Source: a virus | Direction: 5' to 3' (one strand) | IMG/VR virus record: IMGVR_UViG_3300042346_001123 | Location: 1 to 38,825 of that record | Length of the DNA stretch: 38,825 nt | Shown: in pieces, positions 7,312 through 14,899 of the stretch | Position numbering within the stretch: position 1 is the stretch's first letter | Layout: each line of letters opens with the position of its first letter | Made by a program: the position numbers and the translations under genes | The notes under the pieces: generated by a model | The model's input: the letters and a program-made list of their open reading frames with translations, nothing else | Databases searched by the model: none | Told to the model about the DNA's origin: nothing

Positions 7312-8139
7312 TTACTCACCGATAATCATTTGGCGATCGCCTTTTTGATTTGCCCATAATTCCCGAACCTCGTCAACCAACTCCGCAGGGATATAGTCGG
7401 TTTGGACTGGACGCATTGCTTTAGAAATCAGGTGATCTTTACCGCAGGATTCTAACCACTTCTGAAATTCCTTTCCAGTTTTAAACTTTAATTCTTTGCC
7501 AAATTGAGCCAATGACTTCCCACGAAATACAGCTAACTGTTTTCCGTCTTCATTCATGACAACCGATTCAAACTGGGTTTCAGTTTCTCTCACCACCGCT
7601 TCACGACGACCCTGGATGAGTGCCAAGGTTCCCGCCCCATGAAGTGAAACAATGGCAGAACCGGACTCCAAAACAAGTCGTTGATCTCTCATGCTGTTGG
7701 CTTGAGCTTCGGCAATTCTGACTTGTAACCGGAGAAATTCTAGCTCATCATTTTGTTGGGGGATGACGGTTTCAGCTTCACGGGTTTTGATAACGAAGTA
7801 GGCTTGAGCTTGTGCAATTTCCGGTTTGCGGGGGTCGCCGTTCATCGCAACTAAATAACAGGCATATCGGGATAGCTTACAATCCTCTTGAGGGCGACCC
7901 GAAGTTTTTGCCACCTCCGGCAAAAAGTCTTTACTGACTGAGTTTCCGGCATTTTGTTGGGATAGAATAGCTCGGTCAATTGCATCAGCAAATCGTCGGT
8001 ATTGCTTATATCCCAACAGTCCCATTAACTCCCGTGCCATCCAATACTCGCAGCCTTCACGGTCAACGCGCTTAATGGAGTCAAAAGGGGATTTGGATTG
8101 ATTGTGGTCTTGATTGCCAGACAATGCTAAACTAGACAT
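7312..8139 (-). CDS. DinD-like BRO-N domain protein
   Basis: 275 residues. Residues about 18-125 closely follow E. coli DinD: FDSIKRVDREGCEYWMAREL, YRRFADAIDRA, NAGNSVSKDF, then KLSRYACYLVAMNGDPRKPE and AYFVIKTREAE. A coiled-coil segment (FLRLQVRIAEAQANSMRDQR) follows, then a C-terminal domain (LAQFGKELKFKTGKEFQKWLES). DinD is an SOS-induced protein reported to inhibit RecA filaments; phage relatives act as antirepressors. Which role applies here is unknown. The start has a strong AAAGGAGGG site, which lies in the loop and arm of a small hairpin (AACCC/GGGTT). Confidence 0.85.
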   Translation of the reverse strand: MSSLALSGNQDHNQSKSPFDSIKRVDREGCEYWMARELMGLLGYKQYRRFADAIDRAILSQQNAGNSVSKDFLPEVAKTSGRPQEDCKLSRYACYLVAMNGDPRKPEIAQAQAYFVIKTREAETVIPQQNDELEFLRLQVRIAEAQANSMRDQRLVLESGSAIVSLHGAGTLALIQGRREAVVRETETQFESVVMNEDGKQLAVFRGKSLAQFGKELKFKTGKEFQKWLESCGKDHLISKAMRPVQTDYIPAELVDEVRELWANQKGDRQMIIGE

Positions 8140-8229
8140 AGGAAACCCTCCTTTGGGTTGTTATAAGTAATTTTTGAGAAAAGCTGGAGACTTACTACTT
8201 CCTCCGGCTTTTCTCATTCCTATATTATA
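8140..8229 (-). promoter_or_regulatory. DinD promoter with long 5'-terminal hairpin
   Basis: Minus-strand TATAAT at 8224-8229, then after 8 bases a 14-bp stem with one mismatch (8202-8215 pairing with 8176-8189, GAGAAAAGC on one arm). Immediately before the gene, AACCC-AAAGGA-GGGTT forms a second hairpin containing the Shine-Dalgarno sequence. The arrangement parallels the BRO and KilA-N leaders though the sequence differs. Confidence 0.6.
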
Positions 8230-8331
8230 CACCAAATTAACAGGAGCTTGAATAAAAAACGGGGTATTTAGCAAGTAAATAATATTAAAATTGTGCGGTG
8301 GTAAATTATATTAAATACCCTACAATAATCC

Positions 8332-8850
8332 CTAGATATCCCCATTATCTTCATCTTCTAAACTTTGGATATGGTCAAATACTACGCCCGTTTGATAGAT
8401 TTGTTCATGGAGTGTGGCAATGGCTTTAACCGTCTCTACTGCCATCCTTCCGTGAATATGCGTCCCTGATTTGGTTAACTTGCCACAGGCTTTCATTGGG
8501 TCATCGCTCTTGGATGCTTGACTATAAGCCTTTGCACTAACAGCAATAGAAGATGATGCGATTACGTCTAACCCACGCAAATAAACCTCCATCCTTTTGA
8601 TTCCATCCTCAAGATCCTTTTTATACTTCTCTCTATTTTCCTCAATCATTGATTTAATTGCCTCCATTTTTTCGTTAATAATCTCTCGTTTCCTTTCTTC
8701 CCAAATGGGTTGTTTTTTCCAGTGTCTTATTATCCCTTCTGAAACTCCAATCTGACTGGCAACCTCTCTGTTGGACAGGGATGGGTTGTCAAGAAATGCC
8801 TTAACAGCATCTTTGATCAGATGTGCCTTACCTCCCTTTATTTCGCAACC
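8332..8850 (-). pseudogene. HTH protein (terminase-small-subunit-like) truncated at its 5' end
   Basis: The frame stays open from the stop at 8332 up to 8850, where an in-frame TAA is formed by the first three bases of the 59-bp direct repeat (8851). The region above the first ATG (8667) encodes a convincing helix-turn-helix: LSNREVASQIGVSEGIIRHW, then WEERKREIINEK, as in terminase small subunits and phage HTH proteins. No ATG or GTG precedes the HTH, so the original start is lost at the repeat junction. A 111-residue protein without the HTH could still start at 8667; CTG at about 8815 after GGGAGGT is a remote alternative. The C-terminal half is helical with no recognised domain. Confidence 0.6.
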
Positions 8851-8909
8851 TTACGCAATAACAACACTTTAAAGTTAACATAGTTGAAAACATTGCTACA
8901 ACTTAAAAT
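8851..8909 (+). repeat. 59-bp direct repeat, copy 1, with ParB-gene promoter
   Basis: Identical over 59 bases to 12749-12807, both ending at the ATG of a ParB-domain gene. The copies are 3,898 bases apart. The segment is A/T-rich, contains TTGAAA and TAAAAT promoter-like words and no Shine-Dalgarno sequence. It marks the left end of the modification cassette. Confidence 0.9.
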
Positions 8910-9473
8910 ATGAGTAAACCTAAAATTACTGAGACTGATATCAGCAAATTGACTCCCGATCCGAATAACGCACGGAAAAGAACACCATTGTCGGCAAGCG
9001 TTATTAGGAAATCGTTAGAACAGTTTGGGGCAGCTCGAAGTATTGTTGTCGATGAAAATGACGTGATTCGGGCGGGTAATGGAACCTTTGAGGAGGCGGG
9101 TCAATTAGGGATTGAGAAGGTTGTCACCATTGAGGTAGATGGTAATACTATTGTTGCAGTCAAAAGGAGAGGATTGACTGAGGAACAATGGAAAAAGTAT
9201 GCGATCGCTGATAATACGGCTTCTGATTTTAGTACATGGGATTATGAAATATTGGAGGAGTTGGCTCAAGAGGTAGATTATTCTGAGTTTTTCCCTGATG
9301 ATAAATTGAATGAATTGTTAGAGTCATTGGGTAAAGGTGAAAGTTTTGGCAATACTGAACCCAAGGAAGATGGAAACCCAGAATCACCAGAAGATTTTAA
9401 GGAATATGGAGAAGATATCGAAACCGAACACTGTTGCCCTAAATGTGGTTACAAATGGTCTGGAGGTAAATAA
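8910..9473 (+). CDS. ParB/sulfiredoxin-domain protein heading the DNA-modification operon
   Basis: 187 residues. The first ~140 are a phage-type ParB N-terminal domain: ISKLTPDPNNARKR, SASVIRKSLEQFG, RAGNGTFEEAGQLGI and YAIADNTASDFSTWD. The C-terminus ends CCPKCGYKWSGGK, half of a zinc ribbon, and replaces the methyltransferase domain present in the paralogue at 12808. Such ParB domains are common partners of phage DNA methyltransferases and DNA-hypermodification enzymes. The stop codon is directly followed by the methyltransferase ATG, so the four genes 8910-12596 form one operon. There is no Shine-Dalgarno before the start. Confidence 0.85.
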   Translation: MSKPKITETDISKLTPDPNNARKRTPLSASVIRKSLEQFGAARSIVVDENDVIRAGNGTFEEAGQLGIEKVVTIEVDGNTIVAVKRRGLTEEQWKKYAIADNTASDFSTWDYEILEELAQEVDYSEFFPDDKLNELLESLGKGESFGNTEPKEDGNPESPEDFKEYGEDIETEHCCPKCGYKWSGGK

Positions 9474-10547
9474 ATGAATACCAAACCCATTTATCGTGTT
9501 CCTCTAATGAAAGAGATAGAAGAAATCCCCTGGAACGGGTTTAATGTTGTTTCTACCTTTAGTGGTACTGGTGGCTCATGTCTTGGCTATCGGATGGCTG
9601 GTTATCGGGTGTTGTGGGCTAATGAATTTATTCCTGCGGCTCAGGATTCTTATAAAGCAAATCACCCGAATTCCATCCTTGATAGGAGAGATATTCGGTT
9701 GGTACAGCCAGAAGACATTTTAAGAGCAACTGGCTTAGGTGTTGGCGAAATTGACATATTCGATGGTTCGCCCCCGTGTGCAGCTTTTTCTAAAGCAGGT
9801 AAACGTGATAAAGGATGGGGTGTCGTAAAGAAATATTCAGATACCACGCAACGGGTTGACGATTTGTTTTTTGAATACACCAGACTAATCCAAGGAACAA
9901 AGCCTAAAGTATTTGTTGCTGAAAATGTAGCAGGTTTAGTTACAGGTGTTGCTAAAGGTTATTTTTTAGAGATACTGAGAACTTTAAAAGCCTGTGGCTA
10001 CAAAGTTAAGTGTAAAGTTTTAGATGCTCAGTGGTTAGGTGTTCCACAGGCCAGGCAACGGACTATTTTTATAGGGATTAGAGACGATATTAACTTGGAT
10101 ATCGTCTACCCTATACCATGCAAAAAACAATACACTGTTAGGGATGCAATATCAAATCTAGGGATTGACAATAGTTTGTTTTATAAACTTCCTAAAGGTA
10201 AAATGTTAGATGTTTATATGAACACAAGAGATGACGAGAAAGGTAGATTTGAAGATGCACATTACAGATTGTACGGCAAGGAGTCTTATTTTAATTTTGC
10301 GAGAGCTTGTTGGGATTTACCGTCTAGGACTATTCTACAAAGTAGCCAGGGTATATGTCACCCAGAGATACCCAGAACATTTACTATTTCAGAATTAAAG
10401 CGTATCTGCGCTTTCCCAGATGACTTTATATTATTAGGTTCATTTGCTAAACAATGGGAACGACTGGGGCGTGCTGTTCCCCCTGTTATGATGTCACATA
10501 TAGCCAAAACAATTCAATTAGAAATACTAGAAAAATGTGTGGATTAG
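9474..10547 (+). CDS. DNA (cytosine-5) methyltransferase with altered motif X; predicted Cx-SAM-dependent carboxymethyltransferase
   Basis: 357 residues with the C5-methyltransferase motifs in order: motif I VSTFSGTGGSCLG (26-38), motif IV GSPPCAAFS with catalytic C102, motif VI AENV (149-152), motif VIII QARQRTIFIG, the TRD, motif IX region and motif X GRAVPPV (332-338). The motif X Asn of the normal GNxVPP is Arg (R333). That loop contacts the bound cofactor, and a basic residue there would suit the extra carboxylate of carboxy-SAM. The downstream CmoA homologue supports this. Catalysis otherwise looks intact, so ordinary 5-methylcytosine formation remains the alternative. The next gene overlaps its last 13 bases. 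Confidence 0.85.
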   Translation: MNTKPIYRVPLMKEIEEIPWNGFNVVSTFSGTGGSCLGYRMAGYRVLWANEFIPAAQDSYKANHPNSILDRRDIRLVQPEDILRATGLGVGEIDIFDGSPPCAAFSKAGKRDKGWGVVKKYSDTTQRVDDLFFEYTRLIQGTKPKVFVAENVAGLVTGVAKGYFLEILRTLKACGYKVKCKVLDAQWLGVPQARQRTIFIGIRDDINLDIVYPIPCKKQYTVRDAISNLGIDNSLFYKLPKGKMLDVYMNTRDDEKGRFEDAHYRLYGKESYFNFARACWDLPSRTILQSSQGICHPEIPRTFTISELKRICAFPDDFILLGSFAKQWERLGRAVPPVMMSHIAKTIQLEILEKCVD

Positions 10548-11890
10548 CGGGTACATATAAATCCAGTGTAGATGTAGAGTCTATGCTTCTTAAAATAATA
10601 CATAGGGGGCGAGATGACCAAGGCATTCACAAGCATGGCGATACTGTTCATGGTCACGTTAGGCTGTCTTTACTTGATTTAAGTTCGGCATCTAAACAGC
10701 CTTTTCTCTTGAATAATTCCACTCTTTCATTTAATGGTGAGATATGGAATTATAGAGATATAAAAAAGAAGTTACAAGACGATGGTTGTAGATTTAACAC
10801 AACAGGCGACACCGAAGTATTGAGTCAATTTTTAGATATTTATGGTGTTTCGCAGTTAAATCAACTAGAGGGAATGTTTGCTTTTGCGTGGAGTAAGGAG
10901 CAGGAACATTGGCTTGTGAGAGACCGTTTTGGTGAAATACCTTTGTATCTGGCAAAAACGAATAAAGGGTATATCTGGGCATCTGAAAGAAAAGCATTTC
11001 CTAGTGGTGTTATACCTGTTTCCGTTCCTCCGGGCTATGCTTTTAATCTAGTAAAAGGCGAGTGGTTTCAATGGTATAAACTACCAGGAACAACACCACA
11101 GCAAAATATATTAGATTGCTTGAGTAGGGGTGTAGAACAAAGATTAAATGCCGATGCTCCGGTCTGCTGTCTTATATCGGGCGGATTAGATAGCGTCTTA
11201 GTTCTGCAAATAGCAAAGTCTATAAATAAAAACATCGTAGCTTTCACGGCAAAAATGCGTAACGATTCAAATGATTTACTAGCAGCCAGAAGGGTATGCA
11301 GTGAGTACGAAATTCAATTAATAGAAGTGCCAGTATCTATTGATTTGGATTCCTTAACTAACGCAGCTAAAGTAATAGAAATTAACAGCAAAGCTCAAAT
11401 AGAGATAGCTTCACTGTGCCTACCACTGGCACAAAGGATAAGAGCAGAAGGTTTTAAGTCTTGCTTATCTGGTGAAGCTGCCGATGAGCTTTTTGGCGGT
11501 TATGGTAACTTCTGTATTCAGGCATCCAAAAGTACGAATACAGAAGTTATATCTCTTAGAAAAAGTCAATTAGCAAAAATGTCAAGGGGTAATTTTGTTA
11601 GGTGCAATAAAGCATTTATGTATGGTGGCGTTGAGTGTAGATTGCCATTTATGGATGTTAATTTAGTTGAATATGCCATAAACCTAAACCTCTCGCAATC
11701 ACCAGCAAATAAGAAACTACTGAAATCCGCCGCAGCTAAACTACTGCCTAAGTGGGTGATATCCAGAGTTAAGGATACCTTTCAAGGGGGTAGTGGAGTC
11801 TCTACCTGGACAGAGGAAAATATAGCATCTCCAATAAAATTTTACAACAATGAACTAAAGAAAACTTTTGGATACTTACCCAAGGACTAA
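10535..11890 (+). CDS. AsnB-type glutamine-dependent amidotransferase
   Basis: 451 residues from the ATG at 10535; this start puts the nucleophilic Cys at position 2 (MCGLAG), as the class II amidotransferase mechanism demands, and rules out the earlier in-frame start. The glutaminase half has HRGRDDQG, FNGEIWNY (66-73) and GDTEVL. The synthetase half has the ATP PP-loop SGGLDS (215-220) and LSGEAADELFGGY (311-323). Both active sites look intact. Bacterial AsnB is usually above 550 residues, so this is a compact relative. The family converts a carboxylate to an amide via AMP. In this operon a carboxymethylated base in DNA is the likely acceptor (inference); free aspartate is the conventional one. 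Confidence 0.85.
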   Translation: MCGLAGTYKSSVDVESMLLKIIHRGRDDQGIHKHGDTVHGHVRLSLLDLSSASKQPFLLNNSTLSFNGEIWNYRDIKKKLQDDGCRFNTTGDTEVLSQFLDIYGVSQLNQLEGMFAFAWSKEQEHWLVRDRFGEIPLYLAKTNKGYIWASERKAFPSGVIPVSVPPGYAFNLVKGEWFQWYKLPGTTPQQNILDCLSRGVEQRLNADAPVCCLISGGLDSVLVLQIAKSINKNIVAFTAKMRNDSNDLLAARRVCSEYEIQLIEVPVSIDLDSLTNAAKVIEINSKAQIEIASLCLPLAQRIRAEGFKSCLSGEAADELFGGYGNFCIQASKSTNTEVISLRKSQLAKMSRGNFVRCNKAFMYGGVECRLPFMDVNLVEYAINLNLSQSPANKKLLKSAAAKLLPKWVISRVKDTFQGGSGVSTWTEENIASPIKFYNNELKKTFGYLPKD

Positions 11891-11891
11891 T

Positions 11892-12596
11892 ATGAATAAT
11901 TATCACGTTCCATCTAAAGACAAATGGGAGTTTGACGAATCGGTAACAGATATTTTTGATGATATGTTAGCCCGTTCGATTCCCCAATACGAGGTAATGA
12001 GAAAAGCTGTTTCAAGTATTGCTTGTGAGTTTATGCAGTCTTCTGGTTGTGTAGTCGATATAGGCTGTTCAAGAGGTGAGCAAATAGCTCGTTTAATTCA
12101 ATCCTATGGCGCGGGTTGTCACTATCACGGAATAGAAATTAGTGAGCCGATGATTGGTGCAGCTAAAGACAAGTTCAAAAACCATCATTGTGTCAAATTA
12201 CATGAATTGGATTTGAGAAAAGATTGGTTAACCATTGAAAACATATCTGTCACTTTGTCTGTTTTAACCTTGCAATTTATTCCGATTGAATACAGGTTAG
12301 GACTACTTAAAAAAATCTATGATTCAACTCGAAAAGGCGGGTGTTTTATCTTGGTTGAAAAAGTTATTGGTGGGTCTGCTGATATTGACTCACTATTAAC
12401 AAATCAATACTACAATTTAAAACACCAGAATGGTTACTCTGTCTATGAGATAGAAAGAAAGCGTTTAAGTCTTGAGGGTGTTTTAGTTCCTGTAACAGCT
12501 AATTGGAATGAAGAAATGCTAAAACTATCTGGTTTCACTGAAGTTGATTGTTTTTGGCGATGGATGAATTTTGTTGGATGGGTTGCTATCAAATAA
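11892..12596 (+). CDS. cmoA: CmoA-like carboxy-SAM synthase
   Basis: 234 residues from the ATG at 11892, one base after the AsnB stop. It follows E. coli CmoA along its length: WEFDESVTDIFDDMLARSIP (12-31) against W.FDE.V...F.DM..RS.P, SAM motif VVDIGCSRGEQ (54-64), LTLQFIPIEYRLGLLKKIYD, GGCFILVEK, GYSVYEIERKR (181-191), and NFVGWVAIK at the end. R191 aligns with E. coli CmoA Arg199, the residue that contacts the carboxylate of Cx-SAM. CmoA uses prephenate and SAM. No CmoB is present, so tRNA wobble modification is not the obvious use. A Cx-SAM supply for the adjacent C5 enzyme is the favoured role. Confidence 0.85.
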   Translation: MNNYHVPSKDKWEFDESVTDIFDDMLARSIPQYEVMRKAVSSIACEFMQSSGCVVDIGCSRGEQIARLIQSYGAGCHYHGIEISEPMIGAAKDKFKNHHCVKLHELDLRKDWLTIENISVTLSVLTLQFIPIEYRLGLLKKIYDSTRKGGCFILVEKVIGGSADIDSLLTNQYYNLKHQNGYSVYEIERKRLSLEGVLVPVTANWNEEMLKLSGFTEVDCFWRWMNFVGWVAIK

Positions 12597-12616
12597 ACCT
12601 ATAGGAATTGAACCTA

Positions 12617-12644
12617 AATTAATCCGGCGGTTGCCGGATTAATT
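12617..12644. terminator. Hairpin after the modification operon
   Basis: AATTAATCCGG and CCGGATTAATT form an 11-bp perfect stem with a 6-base loop. It is stacked directly against the longer terminator at 12644-12683. Confidence 0.5.
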
Positions 12645-12683
12645 ATCAAAAAGCCTAGGGGTTGAATCCTAGGCTTTTTGATA
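12644..12683. terminator. Strong terminator of the modification operon
   Basis: A perfect 16-bp stem (TATCAAAAAGCCTAGG with its complement) and 8-base loop, giving a U-run in each direction. It closes the 8910-12596 operon before the second ParB promoter. Confidence 0.8.
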
Positions 12684-12748
12684 GTAATGAGTCTTAATTC
12701 TTTCGTATCATTTTAATCACAACACCCGCGCTGGCTAGATATGCGGGG

Positions 12749-12807
12749 TTACGCAATAACAACACTTTAAAGTTAACATAGTTGAAAACATTGCTACAAC
12801 TTAAAAT
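12749..12807 (+). repeat. 59-bp direct repeat, copy 2, with ParB-gene promoter
   Basis: Identical to 8851-8909. The identity drops just after the ATG, where the coding sequences differ by many synonymous changes. The upstream non-coding part is thus better conserved than the gene, which suggests selection on a control element or recent recombination. Confidence 0.9.
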
Positions 12808-14406
12808 ATGAGTAAGCCCAAAATTACTGAGACTGATATCTCTAAACTAACTCCCGATCCTAACAATGCCCGCAAAAGAACGCCCTTATCAGCAAGCGTT
12901 ATTAGGAAATCAATTGAACAATTCGGGATGACTCGGAGTATTGTCCTTGATGAGAATGGGGTGATTTTAGCGGGTAACGGGGCGTTTGAGGAGGCGGGTC
13001 AATTAGGTATTGAAAGGGTGATCGTCGTCGAGACAACAGGTAATGAGATAGTGGCGGTGAAACGGACTAATCTTACTGCTGAACAGAAAACTCAATATGC
13101 GATCGCTGATAATACGGCATCTGATTTCTCGACTTGGGACTTTGATATTTTGAGTGAGTTAACTCAGGAAGTTGATCTATCTGAGTTTTTCCCTGATGAT
13201 AAATTAAATGAATTATTGGAACAGTTGGGTAAAGGTGAAAGTTTTGGAGTTACTGAACAAGGGGAAGAAAACGAGGAAGAAATTGCTGAACTTCTGGATA
13301 AGGTAGATGAGATTGAGTCACGGGTTAAGTTGGGTGAAATATGGCAGTTAGGACGACATAAAATATGCGCGGGTGATTCTACTATCGAGAGGAATGTTAG
13401 GGCTTTGTTGGGGGATAGCAAGGCGGTATTAGTCCATGCAGATCCACCTTATGGAATGGGTAAGGAAAAAGATGGAGTTCTGAATGATAATCTCTACCGA
13501 GAAAAGTTAGATGATTTTCAGATGAAATGGATCAGGGCTTGTCGTGGGAATGTAGAAGATAATGGCAGTTTTTATATTTGGGGTAATGCTGAGGATTTGT
13601 GGCGGTTATGGTATTCGGGCGGGTTGAAAGATAGTGAGAGGTTGACTTTTAGGAATGAGATTGTTTGGGATAAAGCAAATGCGTCAGGATTGTATGATGG
13701 GAACGGCATAGGATCATCTATAGGAAGACAGTTTGCTAACATCTCAGAACGCTGTTTATTTTATATGGTTGGTGAGCAGGGATTTAATAATAATGCTGAT
13801 AATTATTGGGAAGGATGGGAACCAATCAGGCTATACCTTGATAATGAGCGCAAGAAATCAGGGTTAACAACGGCACAATGTAACAAGATTTGTGGCAAAC
13901 AGAATATGACTCAATCTGCTTTTACAAAAGGTGGTTTTAGACTGATTTTAGAGGAGGATTATACTGCTTTACGGAGCGCAGCAAAAGGCGAAGCCTTTAA
14001 ACGGGAATATGACGAACTTAAAAAGGAATATGACAAACTTAAAAAGGAATATGACAAACTTAAAAAGGAATATTATGCCACCCGTGCCTATTTCAATAAT
14101 ACCCACGAAAACATGACCGATGTATGGGAATATCCCAGAGTTCAGGGTGAGGAGCGATGGGGTCACGCCACACCCAAACCCGTTGATATGATTGCCAGAA
14201 TTTATAAAAGTAGTTCACCCGATGATGGGATTATTTATTCACCATTTTTAGGGTCTGGGACGGATATTATTGCTGGTGAGAAATCAGGAGGCGATCGCAC
14301 CGTCGCAGGATTCGAGTTATCACCCGCATATTGTGAAATTATCTGTCAAAGATTTTCCAAACTAACAGGAATTGAGCCTAAACTAATCGGAAAATTGCCA
14401 GATTAA
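12808..14406 (+). CDS. ParB-domain fused to DNA N6-adenine/N4-cytosine methyltransferase
   Basis: 532 residues. Residues 1-145 are a ParB domain paralogous to 8910-9473. LGRHKICAGDS (181-191) and the catalytic DPPY (212-215) come next, and the SAM motif FLGSGT (480-485) is near the C-terminus, so motif order IV before I places it in the beta class. The central target-recognition part contains a run of KKEYDKL heptads (about 400-422) encoded by tandem 21-bp repeats. The DPPY tetrad does not separate adenine from cytosine as target. No restriction enzyme is adjacent, so it is an orphan protective or regulatory methylase. No Shine-Dalgarno is seen; the promoter is in the 59-bp repeat. Confidence 0.9.
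   Translation: MSKPKITETDISKLTPDPNNARKRTPLSASVIRKSIEQFGMTRSIVLDENGVILAGNGAFEEAGQLGIERVIVVETTGNEIVAVKRTNLTAEQKTQYAIADNTASDFSTWDFDILSELTQEVDLSEFFPDDKLNELLEQLGKGESFGVTEQGEENEEEIAELLDKVDEIESRVKLGEIWQLGRHKICAGDSTIERNVRALLGDSKAVLVHADPPYGMGKEKDGVLNDNLYREKLDDFQMKWIRACRGNVEDNGSFYIWGNAEDLWRLWYSGGLKDSERLTFRNEIVWDKANASGLYDGNGIGSSIGRQFANISERCLFYMVGEQGFNNNADNYWEGWEPIRLYLDNERKKSGLTTAQCNKICGKQNMTQSAFTKGGFRLILEEDYTALRSAAKGEAFKREYDELKKEYDKLKKEYDKLKKEYYATRAYFNNTHENMTDVWEYPRVQGEERWGHATPKPVDMIARIYKSSSPDDGIIYSPFLGSGTDIIAGEKSGGDRTVAGFELSPAYCEIICQRFSKLTGIEPKLIGKLPD
14005..14073 (+). repeat. Tandem 21-bp coding repeats in the methyltransferase
   Basis: Three units of GAATATGACAAACTTAAAAA-type sequence (14005-14025, 14026-14046, 14047-14067) plus a partial fourth; unit 1 differs by one base. 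Each encodes one heptad EYDKLKK, so copy-number changes keep the frame and lengthen a coiled coil. Confidence 0.9.
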
Positions 14407-14497
14407 TTAATATTAATTGTGATATAATGTTAATAGAAGTTGCCCTTCGCGGTACGTCAAATACCCAAGGGCTGTAACACTGGCATACAATATCACC
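14407..14497 (+). promoter_or_regulatory. Antirepressor promoter and hairpin leader, copy 1
   Basis: TATAAT at 14423-14428, then 13 bases later GCCCTT (14442-14447) pairs with AAGGGC (14467-14472). The segment recurs at 14900-15017 with a few changes, showing tandem duplication. No other gene lies here. Confidence 0.6.
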
Positions 14498-14857
14498 ATG
14501 ACTAATTTTAACACTGAAACTGCGATCGCGCTACTTGACTCTGTAGATGATTTTCCAGTGAGCTTTGATGACGCTTGGAGATGGTTGGGATACGAGAGCA
14601 AAAGTGATTGTTCAGAAAAAATAAAAAACTATCACATGGTTTCTTCTGTCAAATACGCGGACGGTTATTCAGTTAAGAGATTTAAAAAACCAGAAGATAG
14701 TCGCTACAAGCATCATATATTTTTAACTGTTGATGCCTTTCGTTTCCTTGGTGGGATGACAAACACATCTCAAGCTAGTCGATGTGAAAGTATTATTTTG
14801 AGTGTCATTGATTTGCCAAGTAGAAGAAAGAAATACTCGCACGATTCAGATAGTTAA
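14498..14857 (+). CDS. AntA-like antirepressor fragment
   Basis: 119 residues: SFDDAWRWLGYESKSDCSEKIKN (20-42) and HHIFLTVDAFRFLGGM (about 71-86) are typical of phage AntA-type N-terminal domains. The sequence then diverges (IILSVIDLPSRRKKYSHDSDS) and lacks the C-terminal domain found in 15590-16207. It is paralogous to the next gene and follows a matching leader. It is likely a truncated copy that may still be expressed; binding to the same partner as the full-length version would make it a competitor. Confidence 0.65.
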   Translation: MTNFNTETAIALLDSVDDFPVSFDDAWRWLGYESKSDCSEKIKNYHMVSSVKYADGYSVKRFKKPEDSRYKHHIFLTVDAFRFLGGMTNTSQASRCESIILSVIDLPSRRKKYSHDSDS

Positions 14858-14899
14858 CTTAACACCCTTTAGCATCCAATCCAGGGGTGTAATCGCCAT

